A DNA stretch of 64,000 nucleotides from Paraferrimonas haliotis (GCF_002282895.1 NZ_NRRB01000002.1:372001-436000); one strand, 5' to 3'; counted from the first letter of the stretch, positions 8,119 through 16,696 are shown. The notes: generated from the letters alone by a model not told the origin. A program made the numbers and translations.

Positions 8119-9351
8119 ATGACTGTGAAAACGTATCAACCTGGTGAAATTCACGGGCTGATTGAGATCGAGGCATCCAAATGCAAAGGTTGTGATGCTT
8201 GTAATAAGTTCTGCCCGACTGATGCCATCGAAGGCGCATCGGGTGCCGCTCATACCATTAATAAAGATAAATGCTTAAGCTGTGGGCAGTGTTTAGTCAA
8301 TTGTCCATTTGGCGCAATTAACGAAACCCATTCTGCACTTGATGTAGTTATTAAAAAACTAGCAGATCCTAATACTCAAGTTGTCGGTATTATCGCCCCA
8401 GCGGTTCGAGTAGCAGTTGGTGAAGAATTTGGCTTTGCCAAAGGTGAATTAGTTACCAATAAATTATACGGTGCTATGAATCAGGCTGGCTTTAAGATCT
8501 TTGACTGTAACTTTGCCGCAGACTTGACCATCATGGAAGAAGGCAGTGAATTTATTCACCGTCTTCACGGTAACCTAAAAGGCGAAGCTGACGCCGGAGC
8601 CTTACCTCAGTTCACTTCCTGCTGTCCAGGATGGGTCCGTTACTTAGAAACTCAGTACCCTAGCTTGCTGCCTAATTTATCCACTGCCAAATCACCACAA
8701 CAAATGGCTGGTACGGTTGCAAAAACCTATGGCGCCAATGTTTATGACATGCCCCCTGAAAACATCTTCACTGTATCGGTAATGCCTTGTACTTCTAAAA
8801 AGTTCGAGGCCTCTCGTCCAGAATTTAACGATGCATGGGCGTACCACAAAAACAATGGCTCAAGCGCCGCTGAATACCCTGACGTGGATGCGGTATTAAC
8901 CACAAGAGAAATGGCTCAGCTACTTAAGCTTCTAGAAATTGATCTTGCTAAAGCGAATGACTTTGAAGGTGATAGCTTGTTCTCACATTACACTGGCGCA
9001 GGTACCATTTTTGGAACCACAGGTGGTGTAATGGAAGCGGCTGTCCGTACAGCTCATAAAGTTCTAACCGGTGATGAAATGGCACAGTTAGACTTTGAAC
9101 CTGTTCGCGGGCTAGAAGGCGTAAAAGAAGCCGAAATTACCTTATTCGACAAATCACTAGGCCAAGAGATTACTGCCAAAGTCGCTGTAGTTCACGATAT
9201 GGGGAAAAACGTAGCTCCTATCCTGAAAGATGTTATGGCTGGCACCTCGCCTTACCATTTTATTGAAGTGATGAACTGCGCAGGCGGTTGTGTCAACGGT
9301 GGTGGGCAGCCTATCGACGGTAGCGGCACATCTTGGCTAGGTAAAGCTTAA
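8119..9351 (+). CDS. hydA: Periplasmic [FeFe]-hydrogenase large subunit HydA
   Basis: The 410-residue protein starts with two ferredoxin-type 4Fe-4S motifs (CKGCDACNKFCPTDA about residues 21-35, and CLSCGQCLVNCPFGA). The H-cluster motifs follow: TSCCPGWVRYLE, MPCTSKKFEA and EVMNCAGGCVNGGGQP. All cysteines expected for the H-cluster are present, so the enzyme should be active after maturation. It reversibly converts protons and electrons to H2. It lacks its own export signal and is probably carried by the small subunit's twin-arginine signal. AAGGA lies upstream of the ATG. It heads a seven-gene operon with small subunit, cytochrome b and all three maturases, in the order of Shewanella oneidensis. 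Confidence 0.97.
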   Translation: MTVKTYQPGEIHGLIEIEASKCKGCDACNKFCPTDAIEGASGAAHTINKDKCLSCGQCLVNCPFGAINETHSALDVVIKKLADPNTQVVGIIAPAVRVAVGEEFGFAKGELVTNKLYGAMNQAGFKIFDCNFAADLTIMEEGSEFIHRLHGNLKGEADAGALPQFTSCCPGWVRYLETQYPSLLPNLSTAKSPQQMAGTVAKTYGANVYDMPPENIFTVSVMPCTSKKFEASRPEFNDAWAYHKNNGSSAAEYPDVDAVLTTREMAQLLKLLEIDLAKANDFEGDSLFSHYTGAGTIFGTTGGVMEAAVRTAHKVLTGDEMAQLDFEPVRGLEGVKEAEITLFDKSLGQEITAKVAVVHDMGKNVAPILKDVMAGTSPYHFIEVMNCAGGCVNGGGQPIDGSGTSWLGKA

Positions 9352-9364
9352 TAAGGAAATGACT

Positions 9365-9682
9365 ATGAATAAACAACACGAATTTGCAGAAGACGGTTTC
9401 TTTCTATCTCGCAGAAAGTTCATGGCCATCGGTGGGGCATTTGTTGCGGTAATGGCACTGCCATTTGGCTGGTTAGCCAGCAAAATATCTAGCCGTAACG
9501 ATTACATCAAAGCTCGTAGTGCAGGTTTATACGAGGATGATGCGATCGCTAAACTGCGTGTCAGTCATGCAAACCCTGGTATCACCAAATACTATCAAGA
9601 GTTCGGTGGTGAGCCTTTGGGACATTACTCCCATAAGCTTTTACACACCACTTTTGTCGATCGCACTAAAATAAACTCATAG
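9365..9682 (+). CDS. hydB: [FeFe]-hydrogenase small subunit HydB
   Basis: The 105-residue protein has a twin-arginine signal (FLSRRKFMAIGG then a hydrophobic run), followed by a short helical small-subunit domain (YIKARSAGLYEDDAIAKLRVSH; NPGITKYYQEFGGEPLGHYSHKLLH). In periplasmic [FeFe]-hydrogenases this chain wraps the catalytic subunit and carries it through the Tat system. I start it at ATG 9365, seven bases after AAGGA, rather than at 9359, where the ribosome binding site would touch the codon. It follows hydA by 13 bases and precedes the cytochrome b gene. Confidence 0.93.
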   Translation: MNKQHEFAEDGFFLSRRKFMAIGGAFVAVMALPFGWLASKISSRNDYIKARSAGLYEDDAIAKLRVSHANPGITKYYQEFGGEPLGHYSHKLLHTTFVDRTKINS

Positions 9683-9692
9683 GAAATCGATC

Positions 9693-10391
9693 ATGCACTC
9701 AGATCAACACGATATGCGAATGATCCAAAAACATCCTTTAAATGTTCGCGTATTCCACTACATTTTACTGTTTAGCTTTTTACCATTAGCGATAACAGGT
9801 TTAATTCTGTTTTTTAAACCGCTATCCCAACAAGCAATGCAGTTAAGCTATGACATTCACATTGTTACCGGTGTGGTGTTAACCTTAAATGCCATTGCCT
9901 TCACCTTGATGGCATTTGATCGCGTCGTGTACTTTATCGCTCGTGTATTTACGGTTTCTGATCGTGATGTGAAGTGGTTTAAAGTGCTTGGTGGATACCC
10001 TCAAAAATTCCTACTTGGAAAGACCGTTGCTGTTCCACCAATGGCAAAATACAATTCTGGCCAAAAATTATTTGGTGCCTGCGTACTAATAGGCGGCACG
10101 CTATTAATCTTGTCAGGGTTGCTATTATGGCTTATCCCTCATGCCGCTCCGCGTGATGCTGTATGGCTTTCTGGCCAGATTCACTTAGTAGCAGGTCTGC
10201 TATTAACCGCCTTTTTGCCTGTTCACTTGTTCTTGGCGGTATACCGCTTTGACGATTTTAAGGCAATGATGATTCACGGTAATGTTCCTTACCATGATGC
10301 AGCTGAATACACGCCTTTATGGGTGGAGCAAGAAATTGTTCCTGTTAAACCAAACATAAAAGCACAACAAGCAAGTAACGCTAACGCTTAA
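9693..10391 (+). CDS. Di-haem cytochrome b (FdnI/formate dehydrogenase gamma-like), hydrogenase membrane anchor
   Basis: The 232-residue protein has four membrane helices and histidines suited to two b haems (VFHYIL, H22; DIHIVTG, H56; QIHLVAG; PVHLFLA). This is the fold of the gamma subunit of formate dehydrogenase and of cytochrome b561-type hydrogenase anchors. Coming directly after hydAB, it most likely links the periplasmic hydrogenase to the quinone pool. In Shewanella the equivalent gene has been annotated as a formate dehydrogenase C subunit, but no formate dehydrogenase lies nearby, so the hydrogenase role is the better reading. AGGA lies eight bases upstream of the ATG. Confidence 0.88.
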   Translation: MHSDQHDMRMIQKHPLNVRVFHYILLFSFLPLAITGLILFFKPLSQQAMQLSYDIHIVTGVVLTLNAIAFTLMAFDRVVYFIARVFTVSDRDVKWFKVLGGYPQKFLLGKTVAVPPMAKYNSGQKLFGACVLIGGTLLILSGLLLWLIPHAAPRDAVWLSGQIHLVAGLLLTAFLPVHLFLAVYRFDDFKAMMIHGNVPYHDAAEYTPLWVEQEIVPVKPNIKAQQASNANA

Positions 10392-10403
10392 CGCGTGCTA
10401 AAT

Positions 10404-10434
10404 AAATTGCGCAATCTAGGTTGCGCAATTTTTA
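10404..10434 (+). terminator. Hairpin terminator or attenuator inside the hydrogenase operon
   Basis: An 11-base perfect stem (AAATTGCGCAA / TTGCGCAATTT) with a six-base loop ends in a run of five T. It falls in the only sizeable gap of the operon, between the structural genes and hydG. It probably reduces read-through so that maturases are made at lower levels than the hydrogenase. Confidence 0.75.
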
Positions 10435-10458
10435 AATTAGATAGTAAGTAGTAATCCC

Positions 10459-11898
10459 ATGACTTCTCAATCACACCATCAAATTTCCATAGCAGAGTAC
10501 GACCCTACCCAAAATTTTATCAATGATGATGATATTTGGCACATCATTAACCAATCCGCTAATCCCTCTGCAACGGAAGTGCAGGCTGTGCTTGAGAAAG
10601 CAAGATCATGTGACGGATTATCCTTAAAAGACGTAGCCATTCTCTTACAAAACACCGATCCACACATGGACCAAGAGTTGTTTACTGTTGCTAAAGAAAT
10701 TAAGGACACTATTTACGGTAACCGCATTGTATTGTTCGCGCCTTTATACGTATCTAATCATTGCGCGAATCGCTGTACCTACTGTGGTTTCAATGAAGAA
10801 AACAAACACCTAAAACGAAAAACACTTAATCAACAAGAAATCCATAATGAAGTACAAATCCTTCAAGATATGGGACACAAAAGGGTTTTAGCTGTATATG
10901 GTGAGCATCCAAGAAACAACGTTAATGCAATCGTTGAAAGCATTAAAACCATGTATAGCGCTAAAGATGGTCGAGGCGGAGAGATACGCCGAGTAAACGT
11001 TAACTGTGCTCCGATGAGCATCGAAGACTTCAAAACACTCAAAACGGCTGCCATCGGTACTTATCAGTGCTTCCAAGAAACCTACCACCGAGCCACCTAC
11101 GAATCCGTCCATATTAAAGGTCAAAAAAGTGACTTTTTATATCGTCAATATGCTATGCATCGTGCGATGGAAGCAGGCATTGATGACGTCGGTTTAGGTG
11201 TACTATTTGGCTTATACGACCATCGTTTCGAACTGCTATCAATGTTAACCCACGTCCAACGCTTAGAGCAGGATTGTGGTGTTGGGCCGCATACCATCTC
11301 GTTTCCCCGCATCGAACCGGCTCATGGTTCACAGCTTAGCACTAAACCCCCTTACGACGTTGACGACGAATGTTTTAAGCGGATCGTTGCCATTACTCGC
11401 TTAGCCGTACCTTATACAGGCTTAATTATGAGCACCAGAGAAAGTGCGGGATTAAGAAAAGAACTCTTAGAGTTAGGAGTTTCCCAGATAAGCGCTGGCA
11501 GTTGCACAGCTCCTGGTGGCTATCAAGCCTCAAAAGAGCAAAATACCGATGCCGAACAATTTAGTATCGGCGAGCATCGCAGCGTTAATGACATCATATA
11601 CGAACTAGTCACTGACTCGAACTCCATTCCGTCTTTTTGTACTGGGTGTTACCGCAAGGGCCGAACCGGTGATCACTTTATCGGATTAGCGAAAAAACAG
11701 TTTATTTCTAAATTTTGTCAGCCCAATGCCCTGATAACATTTAAAGAATACCTAAAGGATTATGCCGATAAAAAAACTCAAGAAGCGGGTAATCAATTGA
11801 TTGAAAGAGAATTGGCCGCCATGAGCCCAGCTCGTGCACGTAATGTTCGCAATTGCCTGAACCGGACTTCGGCTGGCGAACGCGATATCTATTTGTAA
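10459..11898 (+). CDS. hydG: [FeFe]-hydrogenase maturase HydG (radical SAM tyrosine lyase)
   Basis: The 479-residue protein is a radical SAM enzyme with the CxxxCxxC cluster motif in NHCANRCTYCGFN (about residues 98-110), and a C-terminal auxiliary-cluster motif CTGCYRKGRTGDHF near residues 393-406. HydG cleaves tyrosine to make the CO and CN ligands of the H-cluster 2Fe subcluster; both clusters are needed and both are present. Length and motifs match HydG and not ThiH, which lacks the C-terminal cluster. It is the first gene after the internal terminator and acts in the cytoplasm with HydE and HydF. Confidence 0.97.
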   Translation: MTSQSHHQISIAEYDPTQNFINDDDIWHIINQSANPSATEVQAVLEKARSCDGLSLKDVAILLQNTDPHMDQELFTVAKEIKDTIYGNRIVLFAPLYVSNHCANRCTYCGFNEENKHLKRKTLNQQEIHNEVQILQDMGHKRVLAVYGEHPRNNVNAIVESIKTMYSAKDGRGGEIRRVNVNCAPMSIEDFKTLKTAAIGTYQCFQETYHRATYESVHIKGQKSDFLYRQYAMHRAMEAGIDDVGLGVLFGLYDHRFELLSMLTHVQRLEQDCGVGPHTISFPRIEPAHGSQLSTKPPYDVDDECFKRIVAITRLAVPYTGLIMSTRESAGLRKELLELGVSQISAGSCTAPGGYQASKEQNTDAEQFSIGEHRSVNDIIYELVTDSNSIPSFCTGCYRKGRTGDHFIGLAKKQFISKFCQPNALITFKEYLKDYADKKTQEAGNQLIERELAAMSPARARNVRNCLNRTSAGERDIYL

Positions 11899-11911
11899 TC
11901 CGAGCTTACTC

Positions 11912-12517
11912 GTGGAGTCGTCGAATATCGGTCGTAACTCTCAAGCCTTTGAGGTTACTTTGGGGTTCAATATATCAGGTCTGTTAGCGGAGATGCAGTC
12001 TGCTGCGTTCATGGTATGGCATGCTGCTATTTATAGTAATTTTATAGACAGTGATATTGAACGATTGGTTCGCCGCAAATTAAGCGATGGAAGTTTACAG
12101 CAGTTGGTCATCATATCGGCTCAACCTAAATGCCATTGGCAACAGGAATTTGCAGCAATTCTAAGGCCATCTCACAGTGCTATTGAGGTGGCTCGGCTAC
12201 AGCAAGAATCTAGGCGGTGGGTCGATGATTTAGCCAAGGAATTTGCCGCAAATGTAGAACATCAACTAACGGCGGCAATGCCACTACAGCCATTGCTTCT
12301 TATTCAAGATAGTATTTATGCGGGTCATTACGCTCATAGTCACTCGACGTCGGCACAAGGCGTATGGCTCAAAATTGATACCGTTGCACTGGGATTAAAT
12401 GCTGGACAAATTCAGCACTGGTTTAATAACGGCATTCCAAACCAAACACTTTCACCCACCGAAACTGCACTGGCTCGTTATGTCAGTGAATGTTCGCAAG
12501 GTTTATCGAGATTATGA
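11912..12517 (+). CDS. hydX: HydX, uncharacterised protein of the hydrogenase maturation operon
   Basis: The 201-residue protein lies between hydG and hydE, where Shewanella operons carry a gene named hydX. I see no signal peptide, membrane helix or catalytic motif. Visible features are a nucleotide-binding-free alpha/beta-looking chain with a histidine-containing stretch near the middle (SIYAGHYAHSHSTSAQG) and few cysteines. It starts at a GTG 13 bases after hydG and its stop overlaps the hydE start (ATGA), so it is translationally coupled to the maturases. A helper role in H-cluster assembly is inferred from position only. Confidence 0.75.
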   Translation: MESSNIGRNSQAFEVTLGFNISGLLAEMQSAAFMVWHAAIYSNFIDSDIERLVRRKLSDGSLQQLVIISAQPKCHWQQEFAAILRPSHSAIEVARLQQESRRWVDDLAKEFAANVEHQLTAAMPLQPLLLIQDSIYAGHYAHSHSTSAQGVWLKIDTVALGLNAGQIQHWFNNGIPNQTLSPTETALARYVSECSQGLSRL

Positions 12518-13554
12518 AGGTTACTACGTCTTCTTTTATATCGTCGCAGTTAACTAAACAACAGATAAAAGCGTTACTGCTTGGCGACAATGACCAGTGG
12601 TTATTTCAAGAAGCTGACCGCATTTGTCGCAAGGTATTTGACAATCAAGTTTATCTAAGAGGAATTGTCGAGTTTTCCAATTACTGCCGTCAGCACTGTC
12701 ATTATTGTGGGCTGCGCAGCAACAACCGAAACCTTGAGCGCTATCGTTTGACCGAGAAACAAATTTTAGCGGCCGTGGATAACGTATTAGAAACAGGGTT
12801 AAAGACCATTGTCCTACAATCCGGAGATGACAGCAAATACTCAATGTTTAGCATCAGCCGTCTCATTGACGCTATTAAGCAACGTGACGATGTTGCCGTT
12901 ACCTTATCACTCGGGGAGCGCCGCTATGACGAATACCAACAATGGCGGCAAGATGGCGCTGACCGCTATCTTTTAAAAATGGAAACCTTTAACCGACAAA
13001 AGTTTAATGAGTTACGTCCAAAATCTGATTTTGATAAACGTCTCGAGCATCTTTCGTACCTTAAGGAACTAGGCTATCAAGTTGGAAGCGGTATCATCGT
13101 CGGGCTACCTGGGATCACCATCGATTCACTGGTAAACGACCTAATAGCATTAACTGCTCTAGAGCTCGATATGATTGCTTGTGGGCCATTTGTAGCACAT
13201 TCAGATACTCCTCTATGCTCCAACAATAATGGTCAGGTCTTATTAAGTCATCGAGTTACTGCGATACTTCGTCTTATGAATCCCCTTGCTCACATTCCAG
13301 CAACCAGCTCCTTAGAAGTACTCGATAAAGGGGCACGGACACGCGCCATTACGCGAGGCTGTAATATAGTTATGCCTTCGTTTACTCCAACAGAGGTATT
13401 TACTAATTACACCATCTATCCAGGAAAAAACGCATCAACGTTGACTATTGAACAACGCCTTGAAGCCATCAGCCAACAAATTCAAAGCCAAGGACTGAAC
13501 CCAACTATCAGCCGCGGCGACTCCAAAAGGAAGTCACATGTGTCAAGGTATTAA
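12514..13554 (+). CDS. hydE: [FeFe]-hydrogenase maturase HydE (radical SAM)
   Basis: The 346-residue radical SAM protein has the cluster motif NYCRQHCHYCGLRSNN near residues 55-70 and a TIM-barrel pattern matching HydE/BioB-like enzymes. HydE takes part in making the dithiomethylamine bridge of the H-cluster. The ATG at 12514 overlaps the hydX stop as ATGA, which I prefer to the in-frame ATG at 12490. Its end overlaps hydF by 17 bases. The chain contains CGPFVAHSDTPL, a family-typical segment. Confidence 0.95.
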   Translation: MKVTTSSFISSQLTKQQIKALLLGDNDQWLFQEADRICRKVFDNQVYLRGIVEFSNYCRQHCHYCGLRSNNRNLERYRLTEKQILAAVDNVLETGLKTIVLQSGDDSKYSMFSISRLIDAIKQRDDVAVTLSLGERRYDEYQQWRQDGADRYLLKMETFNRQKFNELRPKSDFDKRLEHLSYLKELGYQVGSGIIVGLPGITIDSLVNDLIALTALELDMIACGPFVAHSDTPLCSNNNGQVLLSHRVTAILRLMNPLAHIPATSSLEVLDKGARTRAITRGCNIVMPSFTPTEVFTNYTIYPGKNASTLTIEQRLEAISQQIQSQGLNPTISRGDSKRKSHVSRY

Positions 13555-14770
13555 CTCTACTACTGTAGATCCTATGCAAACACCTAGAGGGGCCCGGCAT
13601 CACACTGCCCTTCTGGGTCGCATGAATGCCGGTAAATCATCGTTATTAAACCTAATTACCGGTCAACAAATATCCATAGTGTCCTCTCAACAAGGTACAA
13701 CAACGGATGCCGTCACCAAACCATACGAATTATTACCCTTTGGTCCAGTTACTTTTGTCGATACGGCCGGCATTAATGACCGCAGTAGCCTTGGCCAGCA
13801 TAGAGTCAAAGCGACCGAGCAAGTCATTTATCGAGCAGATAGCGCTTTACTAGTAACCGATGAGCATGGGCTGTTGAGTGCCGATAAGGCAATGCTGGAA
13901 AAGCTTATTGAGTTAAGCGTTCCAACATTAGTAATCTTCAATAAAGGCGACATTGCGCCCCCTAAGCCTAGCGATATAGATTACTGCCGTCATCATCAAC
14001 TAGGCTACGCTCAAGTTTCAGCAACAGATCCAGGGCAGGCAAAACAAGTAAAACAGAACATCGTCAGCTTTCTATCCGAATACGAACAACCAGAACTTTC
14101 ATTGACTGGCGACTTATATGAAAAAAGTGCTCATATTGTTTGCGTTACCCCTATCGATAGCGCGGCTCCCAAAGGTCGGCTCATCCTACCTCAAGTGCAA
14201 GTATTAAGAGACATACTTGATAATGACTCCATGGGTACTGTCGTTAAAGAAACGCAGCTGATCCAATATTTAGAACATTTAGCGCAGCCACCAGCATTAG
14301 TTATTACCGACGCACAAGCAATAAAATCGGTAAATTCAGACTTACCTGATCACATTCCACTGACCACATTCTCAACGGTATTCGCTCGTGCCAAAGGTGA
14401 ACTTGATGCCTTTATCCAAGGAGCTCAAATATTGGATCAATTAATTGATGGTGATAGAATTCTAATCGCAGAAGCGTGCAGTCACAATGTGCAAGAAGAT
14501 GATATTGGACGCGTTAAGTTACCAGCCTGGATCCGCAAATACAGCGGACGAGAACTCACCTTTGACGTAGTTTCTGGACACGACTTCCCTTCTCAACTGA
14601 GCGAATATCGATTAGTTATCCACTGTGGAGCCTGCATGTTTAATCGGCGCGAAATGCTTTATCGAATTCGCCAGTGTCACAACCAACAATTGCCCATAAC
14701 CAACTATGGTTTAGCCATATCAAAGCTACAAGGCGTATTAACCAGAGTATGTCGCCCCTTTAACCTTTGA
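13538..14770 (+). CDS. hydF: [FeFe]-hydrogenase maturase HydF (GTPase scaffold)
   Basis: The 410-residue protein has a GTPase domain (GRMNAGKSSLLN, DTAG, NKGD) in its first 170 residues, a dimerisation region, and a C-terminal cluster-binding part with ILIAEACSHN and IHCGACMFNRREM. These supply the conserved CxH...HCxxC ligands for the 4Fe-4S cluster. HydF carries the 2Fe precursor and hands it to HydA. AAGGAAG precedes the ATG by five bases. It is the last gene of the operon and is followed by a strong terminator. Confidence 0.96.
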   Translation: MCQGINSTTVDPMQTPRGARHHTALLGRMNAGKSSLLNLITGQQISIVSSQQGTTTDAVTKPYELLPFGPVTFVDTAGINDRSSLGQHRVKATEQVIYRADSALLVTDEHGLLSADKAMLEKLIELSVPTLVIFNKGDIAPPKPSDIDYCRHHQLGYAQVSATDPGQAKQVKQNIVSFLSEYEQPELSLTGDLYEKSAHIVCVTPIDSAAPKGRLILPQVQVLRDILDNDSMGTVVKETQLIQYLEHLAQPPALVITDAQAIKSVNSDLPDHIPLTTFSTVFARAKGELDAFIQGAQILDQLIDGDRILIAEACSHNVQEDDIGRVKLPAWIRKYSGRELTFDVVSGHDFPSQLSEYRLVIHCGACMFNRREMLYRIRQCHNQQLPITNYGLAISKLQGVLTRVCRPFNL

Positions 14771-14789
14771 TAACCGTTTAAATTAAAAA

Positions 14790-14815
14790 AACGCTAGCCT
14801 TGTGGCTAGCGTTTT
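14790..14815. terminator. Bidirectional terminator between hydF and the ToxR-like gene
   Basis: A 10-base perfect stem (AACGCTAGCC / GGCTAGCGTT) with a four-base loop is flanked by an A run on the left and a T run on the right. It can end both the rightward hydrogenase operon and the leftward regulator gene. Confidence 0.88.
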
Positions 14816-14837
14816 TAAAATCCTTACCCACAGAGTA

Positions 14838-16148
14838 CTAAAGCCTAACCTTCTCATAATTTGCCCAAGCAACAATATTTCCCATAAATGGTAATACCCA
14901 CAAAGATTTATCGCCTTCATCTTGCAAACGGTAGAAAATTAACGGCTGCGTGGACACTTCAACTCGTCTTAACTCTTGATAAAATGGCAATGCAAAGTCA
15001 CGAATTGCATCTGGACGAGGCAAATGGTGTTGTGTTGGCGTAACATAAAATATATCCACATAGTGTTCACCTATGCGACGACTGAATTTTCGAAACTCTC
15101 CGCGAGCATTAAACTTAATGGGCTCTCCGAGGCAGTCCTCATCGGTTATACACACGCTATAAAAAAACTTGCCGTAATTATTTCTCTCATATATGAGAGA
15201 AATAGCAAAATCGCCACGGATCAATTTTTTATTCGCTCTAGGGAAGAACACATCGGCATGATAATGATGCTCAGTAACATGCCCCTCGGAACCTTGTGGA
15301 ATCAGAACTCGATTGTAACGGAAGCGGTCCGAGACTTGAGCGATGATTTGACTGAGAGCACCATAGTCCACAGCGGCCGGCTGTGATTCCATGGCAACAA
15401 GATTAATAGCACCGCTATGTTGGCAAGAATCATGTGTTATGCCATCCAAAAAACAAGCAGCAAAAGAATGAGTTCTAGACGTAGCAAGCGCCACCCCTTT
15501 AAAAGGACGTGGCGCCTTCGAGGTATTATGAGCAGGATCAATATGACGCTGCCAATTTTGGCTTGTCGTCGCATAGCTATTGCGGAAACTTAGCAAAGGC
15601 AATTGGTTAACTTGACCACCTAGATTTAAAGAAATATCTGGTTCGTCATGCCATTGATGAGCAATTTGAGTAACACGGTGGTTAGTAGAAAAGTAAAAAA
15701 GTACCGCAAGCAAAACAAACAACAGAATGATACCAAACGCCTTTACCGCAGGCGAAACATCAACAATAGCTTGTCTGATTGTTTCGCTGTCATGTAAAGA
15801 CACCAGTTTCACCTGCGATTGCTCGACAATCTGAATCTGATAGCCACGGCGTGCTATCGCTTGTAAGTTAATCTCAGAAAATGGAGTGAGCTTTCGTCTG
15901 AGCGTACTAATGCATTGAGTCAGCGAAGACGGGGCAACAATTCTATTTGGCCAACCAATCCCTAATAAAGTTTCTTTATCGCAGATTTCGCCCTGATGGG
16001 AAACCAACTCATTTAACACCGCTGTTTCAGAAAAAGACAAAGCCACTTTAGAATCATCAATATGATTTAATATGTATTTGCCCTCGATATCGAGCTCCAA
16101 ATAGTCTGTAATTTTTCTCACTATGACTATCCCTACGTCACTAGACAT
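14838..16148 (-). CDS. ToxR/CadC-like membrane-bound transcriptional regulator
   Basis: The 436-residue protein has an N-terminal winged-helix domain of the OmpR/ToxR type (about residues 20-110; SFSETAVLNELVSHQGEI, SLTQCISTLRRKL, IARRGYQI), one membrane helix near residues 136-154 and a large C-terminal periplasmic domain of about 280 residues. Such proteins read periplasmic signals and bind DNA directly without phosphorylation. The periplasmic part matches nothing I recognise; it has two cysteine pairs (CFLDGITHDSC and CITDEDC) that could form disulfides. No ToxS-like partner is adjacent. It stands alone between the hydrogenase operon and the redox two-component genes, so its target is unknown. 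Confidence 0.82.
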   Translation of the reverse strand: MSSDVGIVIVRKITDYLELDIEGKYILNHIDDSKVALSFSETAVLNELVSHQGEICDKETLLGIGWPNRIVAPSSLTQCISTLRRKLTPFSEINLQAIARRGYQIQIVEQSQVKLVSLHDSETIRQAIVDVSPAVKAFGIILLFVLLAVLFYFSTNHRVTQIAHQWHDEPDISLNLGGQVNQLPLLSFRNSYATTSQNWQRHIDPAHNTSKAPRPFKGVALATSRTHSFAACFLDGITHDSCQHSGAINLVAMESQPAAVDYGALSQIIAQVSDRFRYNRVLIPQGSEGHVTEHHYHADVFFPRANKKLIRGDFAISLIYERNNYGKFFYSVCITDEDCLGEPIKFNARGEFRKFSRRIGEHYVDIFYVTPTQHHLPRPDAIRDFALPFYQELRRVEVSTQPLIFYRLQDEGDKSLWVLPFMGNIVAWANYEKVRL

Positions 16149-16362
16149 GTATTGTCTTGGTAAATTTGTTTAGCTACCTTAAATTATACTTAAAATCAAC
16201 AAATTCATCTGAGATCAAGAGCACAAACTCCGATAGCATGAGCTCTAATGATGAAACTTGTACTCAACCTCTCAAAAATGAATTTAAGCGTATAAAAACA
16301 TAAAGTTAAAAAACTGATGACGACTGAAAAATAGCCCCTTATTAGCAGTTTTTATAGATAAA

Positions 16363-16384
16363 AAATGATCATTAGTGATCATTT
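16363..16384. repeat. Perfect inverted repeat, possible operator
   Basis: AAATGATCA and TGATCATTT are exact inverted copies separated by TTAG. The site lies about 215 bases upstream of the ToxR-like gene and upstream of the candidate small RNA. Without a T run it is not a terminator. It may be a dimeric regulator site; the regulator is unknown. Confidence 0.45.
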
Positions 16385-16579
16385 AAAGTTAAAAAATATC
16401 GCTAATAGAAAACGAAAAATAAAACAAAAATCTGCCTCACAGAAGTCGTTAACTGATTGGTTTACCGTATTTCATAGTGACCAGCGAGACTTCAAGTTAA
16501 GCAAAGTCACGTTAGGATATTTAGCCTACAGCGTTACAGATTAGTGAGTTACCCAATCCACGGGAAAATGCTTACGACG

Positions 16580-16670
16580 CCAATTACTGTCACCCTGCTG
16601 GTGTAATTGGTTACTCGCAATAAGTATTTATTGCAACCACTCCAGTGGACATTTGGAGTGGTTTTTTTTG
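16580..16670 (+). ncRNA. Candidate intergenic small RNA with three hairpins
   Basis: Three tandem hairpins lie on the plus strand: an outer stem CCAATTA/TAATTGG enclosing CACC/GGTG (16580-16610), a stem GCAATAA/TTATTGC (16617-16634), and AACCACTCCA/TGGAGTGGTT (16635-16663) followed by eight T. The nearest upstream rightward gene, hydF, has its own terminator 1.8 kb away, so this terminator has no mRNA to end. The 5' end is not defined, as I found no clear promoter; the RNA could start further left. It does not match a small RNA family I know. Confidence 0.4.
16635..16669 (+). terminator. Orphan rightward intrinsic terminator
   Basis: A 10-base perfect stem with a nine-base loop is followed on the plus strand by GTTTTTTTT. 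On the minus strand no T run follows, so it is not the terminator of the leftward response regulator gene that ends at 16697. Confidence 0.75.
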
Positions 16671-16696
16671 TATAAATAGCTAGCTGGTGAATCAGA

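Larger units (their letters stand above)
16149..16696. other. Gene-free region of 548 bases with hairpins
   Basis: No convincing protein gene is visible on either strand; only very short frames occur. The left part (16149-16430) is A/T-rich and should hold the promoter of the ToxR-like gene, plus a 9-4-9 inverted repeat. The right part (about 16560-16670) has three successive hairpins, the last being a rightward intrinsic terminator. No annotated rightward gene ends there. Confidence 0.6.

Noticed and set aside
16249-16296. Short frame of about 15 codons starting ATGATG in the gene-free region
   Set aside because: Too short, A/T-rich and without a clear ribosome binding site to support as a gene.
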